The position numbers and the translations under genes are program-made. The notes beneath the pieces were generated by a model. That model made no database searches and had not been told where the DNA came from. It saw nothing but the letters and a program-made list of their open reading frames with translations. A DNA stretch of 64,000 bases from Rhodospirillales bacterium 70-18 (GTDB taxonomy: Bacteria > Pseudomonadota > Alphaproteobacteria > Acetobacterales > Acetobacteraceae). Below are positions 43,816 through 52,048 of this stretch, in pieces. Location: assembly GCA_001899585.1 (NCBI GenBank), contig MKWE01000047.1, positions 1-64,000 of the forward strand, in the 5' to 3' direction. Each line of letters opens with the position of its first letter. Within the stretch, counting starts at the first letter, position 1.

Positions 43816-44486
43816 TCTGGCGTGAAAGCGCGGAATTTTCGCGTGATTTCGCGGGGGTTGGTGATCGCCGTACCGACCACCACGGCATGCGCGCCACAGG
43901 CGAAGGCGCGACCCAGCAACGCCGGCGTATCGATCCGCCCCTCGGCCACCACCGGCACCCGGCAGCGCCGCGCCAGGGCGGCGACGAGGTCGAGGTCCGG
44001 TCCCTCCGCCCGGTCGCGCGTCTCGGCGGTGTAGCCGGAGAGGGTGGTGGCGATGTAGTCCGCCCCCCACGCCTCCGCCGCCTGCCCTTCCGCCAGCATG
44101 GCGATGTCCGCCAGCACTTGCAGCCCGAGCTCGGCCTTGATGCGGGCAATCAGCACGGCAGGCGGTTCGCCGTTGCGGGTGTGGGCGGTGGCGTCCAGCG
44201 CGATGATCTGCGCGCCGGCGGCCGCGATCTCCCGCGCGGCGGCGAAATCGGGGGTTATATATACCTCATAACCATCTTCCCACCGCTTGCGCAGGCCGAT
44301 CACCGGCACATCGACCACCGCGCGGATGGCGGCGATGTCGGCCGGGCCCTCGGCGCGGATGGCCGCCGCACCCCCCTGCACCGCCGCGCGCGCCATGGCG
44401 GCCATGTGCGCGGGCCCGCGCAGCGGGTTGTCCTCGCGCGCCTGGCAGGAGACCACCAGCGCGCCGCGCGGGATGGCAATGCTCAC
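43812..44486 (-). CDS. nanE: N-acylglucosamine-6-phosphate 2-epimerase NanE
   Basis: Interconverts ManNAc-6-phosphate and GlcNAc-6-phosphate. The 224-residue TIM-barrel protein starts with LVVSCQAREDNPLRGP, has IRAEGPADIAAIR, the lysine-containing GLRKRWED, and ends with VPVVAEGRIDTPALLG and HAVVVGTAITNP. The start is a GTG overlapping the M20 gene stop (GTGA). No sialate lyase nanA is in the window, so the substrate may be ManNAc from another source. Confidence 0.93.
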   Translation of the reverse strand: MSIAIPRGALVVSCQAREDNPLRGPAHMAAMARAAVQGGAAAIRAEGPADIAAIRAVVDVPVIGLRKRWEDGYEVYITPDFAAAREIAAAGAQIIALDATAHTRNGEPPAVLIARIKAELGLQVLADIAMLAEGQAAEAWGADYIATTLSGYTAETRDRAEGPDLDLVAALARRCRVPVVAEGRIDTPALLGRAFACGAHAVVVGTAITNPREITRKFRAFTPE

Positions 44487-45640
44487 TTCGCCAGGCGGCG
44501 TTCCACCAGCGTCGCGAACAGCGCGGCGCCGTAGGGGGTGGCCTCGTCGGAGAAGTTGTAGGCCGGGTTGTGCGGCATGGCGGTGTCGCCGTTGCCCACC
44601 TGGATATAGGCGCCGGGCACCTTTTCCATCATGAAGCTGAAATCCTCGCTGCCCATGCCGGGCGCCTTGTTGCGGTCCACCTTGGCCTCGCCCACCAGGG
44701 CGGCGGCGGCATCGGCTATGGCGTCGGTGTGGTCGGGGTCGTTGACGAGGGGGGCGAAGATCAGGCGGAAATCCACCGTGGCGGTGGCGCCGAAGCCCTC
44801 GGCCACGCCCTTGGCCACGCGCTTCATGCCCTCCTCCATCTGGGCCATCACCTCCTTGCGGAAGGCGCGGCAGGTGCCGGAGATGATCGCGGTTTGCGGG
44901 ATGACGTTGTAGGCGTCGCCGCCGACGATTTTCGTGACGCTCAGCACCGCGGTGTCGGCCGGCGGCACGTTGCGCGAGACGATGGATTGCAACGCGGTGG
45001 TGATGTGGCAGGCGGTCAGCAGCGGGTCGATGCTGCCCTCCGGCCGGGCGCCGTGGGAACCCTTGCCGGTGATGGTGATGTCGAAGAACGCGCCGCCGGC
45101 CGCCGACGGCCCCTTGCCGATGCAGAACTGGCCGACCGGCATGCCCGGGCGATTGTGCATGGCGTAGATGGCGTCGCAGGGGAAACGCTCGAACAGCCCG
45201 TCCTCCAGCATGGCCAGCGCGCCGCCCACGCCCTCCTCGCCGGGCTGGAAGATGAAGTTGACGGTGCCGTTGAAGTCACCGTGCTCGGCCAGGTAGCGGG
45301 CGGCGCCGAGCAGCATGGTGGTGTGGCCGTCATGGCCGCAGGCGTGCATGCGGCCGGGGTTGGTGCTGCGATACGGCAGGTTGGTCTCCTCCTCCATCGG
45401 CAGCGCGTCCATGTCCGCCCGCAGGCCGATGGCGGGGCCGCCGGTGCCGCGCCGCAGCACGCCGACGACGCCGGTGCGGCCGACGCCGGTATGGACCTCG
45501 ATGCCCCAGGATTTCAGCTTCTCGGCGACGATGCCGGCGGTGCGGACCTCCTCCAGCCCGAGTTCGGGATGGGCGTGCAGGTCGCGGCGGATGGCGGTGA
45601 GGTCGTCGGCATAGGTGGCGATGGCGTCGAGGGCGGACAT
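44483..45640 (-). CDS. M20 family amidohydrolase
   Basis: A 385-residue metallo-amidohydrolase of the hippurate hydrolase/IAA-amino acid hydrolase type. Metal ligands are visible: ACGHDGHTTML near residue 103, the EE of FQPGEEGVGG near 137, and His in MGSEDFSFM/PHNPAYN later. It starts HAHPELGLEE. Homologues remove acyl groups from amino acids or act on N-acetyl compounds. As first gene before nanE and the kinase it may deacylate an amino sugar or muropeptide part, but this is context only. Confidence 0.9.
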   Translation of the reverse strand: MSALDAIATYADDLTAIRRDLHAHPELGLEEVRTAGIVAEKLKSWGIEVHTGVGRTGVVGVLRRGTGGPAIGLRADMDALPMEEETNLPYRSTNPGRMHACGHDGHTTMLLGAARYLAEHGDFNGTVNFIFQPGEEGVGGALAMLEDGLFERFPCDAIYAMHNRPGMPVGQFCIGKGPSAAGGAFFDITITGKGSHGARPEGSIDPLLTACHITTALQSIVSRNVPPADTAVLSVTKIVGGDAYNVIPQTAIISGTCRAFRKEVMAQMEEGMKRVAKGVAEGFGATATVDFRLIFAPLVNDPDHTDAIADAAAALVGEAKVDRNKAPGMGSEDFSFMMEKVPGAYIQVGNGDTAMPHNPAYNFSDEATPYGAALFATLVERRLAK

Positions 45641-45760
45641 GCGGGCGGGGCTCCCCTGGCTGCGGAAGGGGCGAGTATGGCAGCGGGTGGTGGCGGGGCA
45701 AGCGGCCCCGGCGGGACCGGCATGCCGGGGGGTTGCCGCGCCGGGAGGGACGCGCTATTG

Positions 45761-45774
45761 GTCGACTAGTCGAC
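45761..45774. promoter_or_regulatory. 14-bp palindrome, candidate GntR operator
   Basis: GTCGACTAGTCGAC is a perfect palindrome, flanked as TTG...AA. It lies 38 bp before the start of the hexuronate operon and within the divergent region with the M20 gene. FCD-type GntR regulators bind short palindromes of this kind, and one is encoded in the downstream operon. Confidence 0.55.
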
Positions 45775-45812
45775 AAGTTAAGCCGGCACACGCAACGCCA
45801 CCCGGGACGTCC

Positions 45813-46841
45813 ATGGTCGCAATCTCCGTCGAGGCCCCAAAGGCCCTGCGCATCCTGCCCTCCGCCACGCCCGAGGCGCCGGCGCCCGGCGAGGTGCTGC
45901 TGCGCGTGCAGCGCGCCGGCATCTGCGGCTCGGACCTGCACATCCTGCACGGCTCCAACCCCTTCGCCCGCTATCCCCGCGTGATCGGCCATGAATTCGC
46001 CGGCGTGATCGAGGCGGTCGGCCCTGGCGTCACCCGGTTCGCCGCCGGCCAGCGCGTGGTGGTGGACCCGGTGGTCTCCTGCGGCCGGTGCTATGCCTGC
46101 CGCGTCGGGCGCAGCAATGTCTGCGCCAATCTGCAGGTGTTCGGCGTGCATCGCGACGGCGGCTTCCGCTCCCGTCTGGCGGTGCCCGAGGCCAATTGCA
46201 TCGCCGTGCCCGATGGCCTGCCGATCGAGATCGCGGCCCTGGCGGAACCCTTCTCCATCGCCGCGAACGTGCTTTCCCGCACCGGCATCGCTGCGACCGA
46301 CACGGTGCTGGTCTACGGCGCCGGCACGGTCGGGCTGACCGTGCTGCAGGTGGCCAGGCTGCACGGCGCGCGGGTGCTGGTGGCCGATCCCGACGCCGCC
46401 CGGCTGGAACGCGCCCTCGGCTTCGGCGCCGACCGGGTGATCCAGTCCGGCCGCGAGAGCGTGCCGGACGGCGTGGCCGCCGAGAATGACGGCTTCGGCC
46501 CCTCGCTGGTGATCGACGGCGCCGGGGTGCCCGCGCTGCTGGCCGAGGCGTGCCGGGTCGCCAGCCCGGCCGGGCGGATCGGCCTGCTCGGCTTCTCCGA
46601 CGCGCCCTGCCCGGTCAGCCAGCAGGAGATCGTCCGCAAGGAACTCACCCTGGCCGGCTCGCGGCTGAACCGCCGCCTGCTGCCGCAGGTGATGGACTGG
46701 CTGGCCACCGGGCGGCTGCGCCCGGCGCCGATGATCACCCAGACCTTCGCCGCCGAGGACGCTGCGGCGGCCTTCGCGCTGATCGAGACCGACCCCGGCC
46801 GCACCGTGAAGGTGCAGCTGGATTTTTCCCGCTCGCCCTAG
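45813..46841 (+). CDS. zinc-dependent alcohol dehydrogenase, probable hexonate 5-dehydrogenase
   Basis: A 342-residue medium-chain dehydrogenase. Catalytic zinc ligands are in ICGSDLH and GHEFAG. The structural zinc site is CGRCYACRVGRSNVC. The NAD-binding motif is VYGAGTVGL near residue 168. The family includes L-idonate, L-gulonate, galactitol and threonine dehydrogenases. First in an operon with a TRAP system, a mannitol-dehydrogenase-type enzyme and UxuA, so oxidation of L-gulonate or a similar aldonate to D-fructuronate is the best hypothesis. The ATG at 45813 is chosen; the upstream open frame has no similarity. Confidence 0.88.
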   Translation: MVAISVEAPKALRILPSATPEAPAPGEVLLRVQRAGICGSDLHILHGSNPFARYPRVIGHEFAGVIEAVGPGVTRFAAGQRVVVDPVVSCGRCYACRVGRSNVCANLQVFGVHRDGGFRSRLAVPEANCIAVPDGLPIEIAALAEPFSIAANVLSRTGIAATDTVLVYGAGTVGLTVLQVARLHGARVLVADPDAARLERALGFGADRVIQSGRESVPDGVAAENDGFGPSLVIDGAGVPALLAEACRVASPAGRIGLLGFSDAPCPVSQQEIVRKELTLAGSRLNRRLLPQVMDWLATGRLRPAPMITQTFAAEDAAAAFALIETDPGRTVKVQLDFSRSP

Positions 46842-46936
46842 CCTCGCCCCGCCGAAGCCTTGCCACGACAACCCGAGGGACACCGCCCGGCGGCGCCCCT
46901 CCAACCAGACCAGTCAACCAAGCAGGAGGAGCCAAC

Positions 46937-47944
46937 ATGGCCACCATTCCCCCGATTTCCCGCCGCGCCTTCGGCGCCGGGCTTGCCGGCACCGGCGCCC
47001 TTGTGGCCACCGGCGGCCTCGCGCGCCCGGCGATCGCCGCCAGCCGCGTTACCCTCAAGCTCGGCCACCTGGCCAATGAGCAGGACCCCTGGCACAAGGC
47101 CTCGCTGAAATTCGCCGAGGAGGTCGCCGCCCGCACCAAGGGCGCGATCGAGGTGAAGGTGTTCCCCAACGAGCAGCTCGGCAAGGAAACCGACCTCATC
47201 AAGGGCGTGCAGCTCGGCACGGTGGATTTCACCATCACCGGCGAGACGCTGCAGAACTGGGCGCCGGCCGCCGCCCTGCTGGCGGTGCCCTACGCCATCC
47301 GCGACATCGCGCACCTGGACAAGGTGGTGGGCGGGCCGGTTGGCGCCGCCATCAACCAGAACATCGAGCAGAAGACCGGGCTGCTGCCGCTGGCCTATTT
47401 CGCCCGCGGGCCGCGCGAGCTGACCTCCAACCGCCCGATCAAGACCCCTGGCGAGCTGAACGGGCTGAAGCTGCGCGTGCCCCCGGTGCCGCTGTTCGTG
47501 AAGGTGTGGGAGGCGCTGGGTGCCAAGCCGACCCCGATGGCGTTCTCCGAGGTGTTCACCTCGCTGCAGAACAGCACCATCGACGCCCAGGAGAACCCGC
47601 TGGCGCTGATCCGCTCGGCGAGCTTCTTCGAGGTGCAGAAATACGTGAACCGCACCGACCATGTGATCAGCTGGATCTACCTGGTCGGCGGCTCGAAGAA
47701 GCTGGCCCGCCTCTCCGCCGAGGAGCAGAAGGCGATCCGCGAGGCCGCCGAGGTGGCGCGCGGCTATGAGCGCGGGCTGTTCCTGGCCAGCGAGGCGAGC
47801 CTGGAGACGGAGCTGAAGGCCAAGGGCATGACCTTCATCGAGGTCGATCGCGCCGCCTTCGCGGCCAAGGCGCGCGAAGCGGTGAACACCGCGCTGCCGG
47901 CCGAGGTGAAGCCGCTATACGAGCAGATGCTGGCCACCATGTAG
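46937..47944 (+). CDS. TRAP transporter substrate-binding protein (DctP), hexuronate operon
   Basis: A 335-residue periplasmic receptor with a Tat-like signal (ISRRAFGAGLAGTG...; cleavage near residue 34). Typical DctP elements: KFAEEVAARTKGAIEV, FPNEQLGKETDLI, and the ligand-binding ELNGLKLRVPP and FTSLQNSTIDAQENP. Context with UxuA and fructuronate-type enzymes suggests hexuronates or aldonates as ligand. AGGAGGA lies six bases before the ATG, a strong ribosome site. Followed by a very stable hairpin before dctQ. Confidence 0.93.
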   Translation: MATIPPISRRAFGAGLAGTGALVATGGLARPAIAASRVTLKLGHLANEQDPWHKASLKFAEEVAARTKGAIEVKVFPNEQLGKETDLIKGVQLGTVDFTITGETLQNWAPAAALLAVPYAIRDIAHLDKVVGGPVGAAINQNIEQKTGLLPLAYFARGPRELTSNRPIKTPGELNGLKLRVPPVPLFVKVWEALGAKPTPMAFSEVFTSLQNSTIDAQENPLALIRSASFFEVQKYVNRTDHVISWIYLVGGSKKLARLSAEEQKAIREAAEVARGYERGLFLASEASLETELKAKGMTFIEVDRAAFAAKAREAVNTALPAEVKPLYEQMLATM

Positions 47945-47967
47945 CAGCCTGGCATGTAGCAGCCCGG
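47938..47967. repeat. 15-bp tandem duplication across the dctP stop codon
   Basis: CATGTAGCAGCCTGG (47938-47952) is followed by CATGTAGCAGCCCGG (47953-47967), one mismatch. The first copy contains the dctP stop TAG. The second copy duplicates the stop region just before the large hairpin. Confidence 0.85.
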
Positions 47968-48002
47968 CGGCGGTGGCGGGATGGTCCCGCCACCGCCGCC
48001 GG
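47964..48002 (+). promoter_or_regulatory. 18-bp perfect stem-loop between dctP and dctQ
   Basis: The left arm 47964-47981 and right arm 47985-48002 are perfectly complementary over 18 bp with a three-base loop TGG. No U-run follows, so it is not a standard terminator. In TRAP and ABC operons such hairpins after the binding-protein gene stabilise its mRNA and raise the ratio of receptor to permease. It contains an ATG at 47981 that would start dctQ in the loop, which argues for the downstream GTG start. Confidence 0.7.
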
Positions 48003-48022
48003 CCCCGTCAACGAGGTTCGTC

Positions 48023-48526
48023 GTGCGCATCTTCTTCGCCGCCCTGGTCGCCGGGGCCCAGGCGCTGTGCCGGGCCGGCACCCTGGCCAGCTTCGTCACC
48101 CTGATCGGGGTCGTGACCCTGCAGATACTGGGCCGCGTGCCCGGCATCCCGTCGCCGGCCTGGACGGAGGAGGTGGCGCGGTTCGCCCTGGTCTATCTGG
48201 TGGCGTTCTCGTGCGGCATCGCGCTGCTGCGGGGCGAGCTGGTCAATGTCGACATGTTCGTCACCCCGCTGCCGGCGGCGGCGCAGCGGGTGGTGGAGCG
48301 GATCGTGGACGTGATCACGCTCGGCTTCAGCCTGCTGATCCTGCCCGGCGCTTGGGCGTATGTGTCGGGCAGCGTGGGCGAGCGGGCGCGCTCGCTGGAT
48401 ATGCCGATGGTGATCGTCTACGCGGTGACGCTGCTGATCCCGGTCTCGCTCGCGTTCTTTTCGGTGGCGCGGCTGCTGGGCTTCGCGCGGCAGCGGCCGC
48501 CGGCCGACCATGGGGAGCTGGTCTGA
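48023..48526 (+). CDS. TRAP transporter small permease (DctQ), hexuronate operon
   Basis: A 167-residue protein from the GTG at 48023 (181 from an ATG at 47981). I prefer the GTG because it has GAGG at the right distance, while the ATG lies in the loop of a large hairpin and would add a poly-Pro leader. Four hydrophobic helices follow, with the DctQ motif AWTEEVARFALVYLVAFSCGIAL. It overlaps dctM by one base. Confidence 0.88.
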   Translation: MRIFFAALVAGAQALCRAGTLASFVTLIGVVTLQILGRVPGIPSPAWTEEVARFALVYLVAFSCGIALLRGELVNVDMFVTPLPAAAQRVVERIVDVITLGFSLLILPGAWAYVSGSVGERARSLDMPMVIVYAVTLLIPVSLAFFSVARLLGFARQRPPADHGELV

Positions 48527-49803
48527 TGCTGGTCGCCATCCTGTTCGGCACATTCGCGGTCACCCTGCTGCTGGGCGCGCCCATCGGCATCGCACTCGGC
48601 CTGTCCTCGGCAGTGTATCTCTACCTGGCGGACATCAGCCTCTCGGTGGTGCCGCAATACATGTTCGCCGGCATGGATTCCTTCGTGCTGCTGTGCATCC
48701 CGGGCTTCGTGCTGGCCGGCAACCTGATGAACGGCGGCGGCATCACCGACCAGATCGTGCGCTTCGGCAATGCGGCGGTGGGCCACGTGCGTGGCGGGCT
48801 GGGCCTGGCCAACGTGATCGGCTCGATGATCTTCGCCGGCATCTCCGGCACCGCGGTGGCCGAAACCGCCTCGATCGGCGCGGTGATGATCCCGGCGATG
48901 AAGAAGTCGGGCTACGACGCGCCGTTCGCGGCAGCGGTGACGGCGGCGGCCTCCACCGTCGGGCCGATCATCCCGCCGAGCGTGCCGATGATCATCGTCG
49001 GCACGCTCACCGGCCTGTCGGTCGGCAAGATGTTCCTGGCCGGCGCCATCCCGGGCCTGCTGCTGGGCATCGGCATGATGATCACGGTGGCCATCGTGTC
49101 GCGCCGGCGCGGCTATCCCAAGGGGAGCTGGGGCGGGTGGCGCCATGTGCTGCGCACCAGCAAGGGCGCGTTCTGGGCGCTGATGATGACGGCCGTGATC
49201 CTCTACGGCATCGTCGGCGGCGTTTTCACGCCCACCGAGGCCTCGGTGGTGGCGGCGCTCTACGCCTTCGTCATCGGCCTGTTCGTCTACAAGGGCTTCC
49301 ACCTGGCGCAACTGCCGGAACTCCTGATCGAGAGCGCCATCGGCTCGGGCGCGCTGGTGCTGCTGGTGGGGCTGGCCAACGTGTTCGGCTGGATCCTGAC
49401 CAGCGAGCAGATCCCGCAGACGATCGCGGCGGCGATGCTGTCGGTGAGTACCAACAAATACCTCATCATCCTGATGATCAACGTGCTGCTGCTGATCGTC
49501 GGCACCTTCATGGAGACCATCGCGGCGCTGATCATCCTGTTCCCGCCGCTGCTGGCGGTGGCGATCAAGGTGGGCATCGACCCGATCCATTTCGCCATCT
49601 TCGCGGTGCTGAACCTGATGATCGGGCTGACCACCCCGCCCGTGGGTGTGTGCCTGTTCGTGGCCGGCAACATCGCCAATGTCTCGCTGGCGCAGGTCAG
49701 CCGGGCGATCGTGCCGTTCCTTGTGTGCAATATCCTCGTGCTGATGCTGGTGTCCTACGTGCCGTGGATTTCGCTCTGGCTGCCCAGCCTGTTCTATAAG
49801 TGA
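48526..49803 (+). CDS. TRAP transporter large permease (DctM), hexuronate operon
   Basis: A 425-residue inner-membrane protein, about 12 helices, with DctM signatures FVLLCIPGFVLAGNLMNGGG, GGLGLANVIGSMIFAGISGTA and GPIIPPSVPMIIVG. It is the transport subunit paired with the preceding DctQ. The GntR regulator starts seven bases after its stop. Confidence 0.94.
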   Translation: MLVAILFGTFAVTLLLGAPIGIALGLSSAVYLYLADISLSVVPQYMFAGMDSFVLLCIPGFVLAGNLMNGGGITDQIVRFGNAAVGHVRGGLGLANVIGSMIFAGISGTAVAETASIGAVMIPAMKKSGYDAPFAAAVTAAASTVGPIIPPSVPMIIVGTLTGLSVGKMFLAGAIPGLLLGIGMMITVAIVSRRRGYPKGSWGGWRHVLRTSKGAFWALMMTAVILYGIVGGVFTPTEASVVAALYAFVIGLFVYKGFHLAQLPELLIESAIGSGALVLLVGLANVFGWILTSEQIPQTIAAAMLSVSTNKYLIILMINVLLLIVGTFMETIAALIILFPPLLAVAIKVGIDPIHFAIFAVLNLMIGLTTPPVGVCLFVAGNIANVSLAQVSRAIVPFLVCNILVLMLVSYVPWISLWLPSLFYK

Positions 49804-49810
49804 CGCCGGC

Positions 49811-50521
49811 ATGAGCATGGCACGCCCTTCCCCACCCGAGACCGGCGCTCCCCCGGGCGGCCAGCCGGCGAACGCGCGGACCATCCATGCCGTGCTGCGG
49901 CAGGATATCGTCACCCTGCGGCTGCCCCCCGGCGAGCGCCTGTCGGAGAACGAGCTGGCCGAGCGCTTCGGCACCAGCCGCGCCCCGGTGCGCGAGGCGC
50001 TGATCCGGCTGGTGGAGGACGGGCTGATCGAGGTGCGGCCGCAGCGCGGCAGCTTCGTCACCCGGATCTCACTGAAGGCGATGGAAGGCTCCCGCTTCGT
50101 GCGCGAGGCGCTGGAGGTGGCGATCATCCGCCAGGCCGCCGCCCAGGGCATCACCGCGGCGGCCGAGGCGCGCATCGAGGCCGCGATCCAGGCCCAGCTC
50201 GGCGCGCGCGACGACCCGGAACGCTTCACCCAGTTCGACGACCAGTATCACCGCGCGCTGGCCGAGGCCGCGGGGCTGGTTGCCGTCTGGGCCATCGTGG
50301 AGCGCGAGAAGGCGCAGTTCGACCGCGTGCGCTTTCTCAGCCTGCCCTCGACCACGCCGGTGGCGGTACTGGTGGAGCAGCATCGCGGCATCCTGGCGGC
50401 CATGGTCAACCGCGACCCCGCCGCCGCCGAGCAGGCGATGCGGGTGCACATGACGGAGGTGCTGAAGATCACCCGCCGCGTGGCCGAGCAGTATCCCGAT
50501 TTCATCCTGGCCGACCTGTAG
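49811..50521 (+). CDS. GntR family regulator with FCD ligand-binding domain
   Basis: A 236-residue transcription factor. The N-terminal winged helix-turn-helix contains LRLPPGERLSENELAERFGT and SRAPVREALIRLVEDGLIEV. The C-terminal FCD domain (about residues 90-225) holds the Asp/His metal ligands typical of sugar-acid responsive members, for example FTQFDDQYHRAL. Lying inside the hexuronate operon, it probably represses the operon until a pathway intermediate binds. The palindrome at 45761-45774 is the likely site. Confidence 0.93.
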   Translation: MSMARPSPPETGAPPGGQPANARTIHAVLRQDIVTLRLPPGERLSENELAERFGTSRAPVREALIRLVEDGLIEVRPQRGSFVTRISLKAMEGSRFVREALEVAIIRQAAAQGITAAAEARIEAAIQAQLGARDDPERFTQFDDQYHRALAEAAGLVAVWAIVEREKAQFDRVRFLSLPSTTPVAVLVEQHRGILAAMVNRDPAAAEQAMRVHMTEVLKITRRVAEQYPDFILADL

Positions 50522-50543
50522 TCTCGCCGGAGGAGCAGCGCAG

Positions 50544-52025
50544 GTGCCTTCGTCCTTTCCCCACCTGACCCCCGCCACCGCCGCCCGTGCGTCCATTGGC
50601 GTGGCGCTGCCGCGCTACGACCGCGCGCGGCTGCGGCCGGGCATCGTGCATCTGGGGCTGGGGGCGTTTTTCCGCGCGCATGGGGCGCTCTACATCGAGG
50701 ACATACTGGGCACCGATCCCGCGCCGTGGGGCATCGTCGGCGTCAGCCTGCAACGGCCCGACCAGCGGGACCGGCTGGCGCCGCAGGGCTGCCTCTACAC
50801 CGCGCGCGAACGCGAGCCGGAGGCGCCCCAGACCCGCATCGTGGGCAGCGTGCTCGGCGTGCTGGTGGCGCCGGAGGCGCCGCAGGCCGTGCTGGCGGCC
50901 ATGGCGGCGGAGGAGACGCGCATCGTCAGCCTGACGGTGACCGAGAAGGGCTATTGCCTGGCCCCCGCCACCGGCCGGCTGGATGCGGCCCACCCCGATA
51001 TCCGCCACGACCTGGCGCACCCGGCCGCGCCGCGCAGCGCGGTGGGGCTGATCGCCGCCGCGCTGGGGCGCCGCCGCGCCGCCGGGCTGGCGCCGTTCAC
51101 GGTGCTGTGCTGCGACAACCTGATGGGCAACGGCGCGCTGCTCGCCGGGCTGGTGCGCGAGTTCGCCGCCCTGTCCGACGACGGCCTCGCGCAGTGGATT
51201 GAGCGCAACGCCGCCTTCCCCGCCACCATGGTGGACCGCATCGTGCCCGCGACCACGTCAGCGGATGTCGCGGCGGTGGCGGCGGAGCTGGGGCTGCACG
51301 ACGCCGCCCCGGTGCTGCATGAGCGGTTCCGCCAATGGGTGATCGAGGACCGCTTCGTCGACGGGCATCGGCCCCCGTGGGAGCGCGCCGGGGCCGAGCT
51401 GGTGGGCGACGTAGCGCCCTACGAGCACATGAAGCTGCGGATGCTGAACGCCAGCCATTCCGCGCTGGCCTATCTCGGCTACCTGGGCGGCCACGAGACG
51501 ATCGCCGACGCGGTGGCCGACCCGACGCTGGCCGCCTATCTCCGCCGCTTGTGGGCCGAGATCGCGCCGATGGTGCCGCCGCCCCCCGGTGTCAGCCTGG
51601 CCGCGTACGCCGAGGCGCTGCTGCGCCGCTATGCCAACCCGACGATCCGTCACCGCACCTGGCAGATCGCGATGGACGGCTCGCAGAAGCTGCCGGTGCG
51701 GCTGCTGCCCACCATCCGCGAGCGGCTGCGGCAGGGGCTTCCGCTGCCCTGCCTCGCGCTCGCCGTCGCCGCCTGGATCCGCTATGCCGGCGGCACCGAT
51801 GAGCGCGGCGTGGCGATCGACGTGCGCGACCCGTTGGCCGGCGCCCTCCGTGGCGCGCTCGATGCCGCCGGCGCCACACCGGCGGCGCGCGTGGCCGCCG
51901 CGCTCGGGTTTGCCGCCATTTTCGGCGCCGACCTGCCCGCCGACGCCGGCTTCGTCGCGGCGGTGACGGATGCCTACGACGCGCTGCTGCGCCACGGCGC
52001 GCGCGCCGCGGCGCACGCTGCCTAA
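50544..52025 (+). CDS. uxuB: mannitol dehydrogenase family oxidoreductase, probable D-mannonate oxidoreductase
   Basis: A 493-residue long-chain dehydrogenase. The N-terminus has GIVHLGLGAFFRAH (NAD binding), then VTEKGYC and NLMGNG. The catalytic block KLRMLNASHSALAYLGYL carries the conserved Lys, Asn and His. Members reduce D-fructuronate to D-mannonate (UxuB) or act on mannitol, arabinitol or tagaturonate. Because uxuA follows after 23 bp, fructuronate reduction is by far the best fit. GTG start with GGAGGAG upstream. Confidence 0.88.
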   Translation: MPSSFPHLTPATAARASIGVALPRYDRARLRPGIVHLGLGAFFRAHGALYIEDILGTDPAPWGIVGVSLQRPDQRDRLAPQGCLYTAREREPEAPQTRIVGSVLGVLVAPEAPQAVLAAMAAEETRIVSLTVTEKGYCLAPATGRLDAAHPDIRHDLAHPAAPRSAVGLIAAALGRRRAAGLAPFTVLCCDNLMGNGALLAGLVREFAALSDDGLAQWIERNAAFPATMVDRIVPATTSADVAAVAAELGLHDAAPVLHERFRQWVIEDRFVDGHRPPWERAGAELVGDVAPYEHMKLRMLNASHSALAYLGYLGGHETIADAVADPTLAAYLRRLWAEIAPMVPPPPGVSLAAYAEALLRRYANPTIRHRTWQIAMDGSQKLPVRLLPTIRERLRQGLPLPCLALAVAAWIRYAGGTDERGVAIDVRDPLAGALRGALDAAGATPAARVAAALGFAAIFGADLPADAGFVAAVTDAYDALLRHGARAAAHAA

Positions 52026-52048
52026 CCCCCCATAGCCGGAGATATCCG

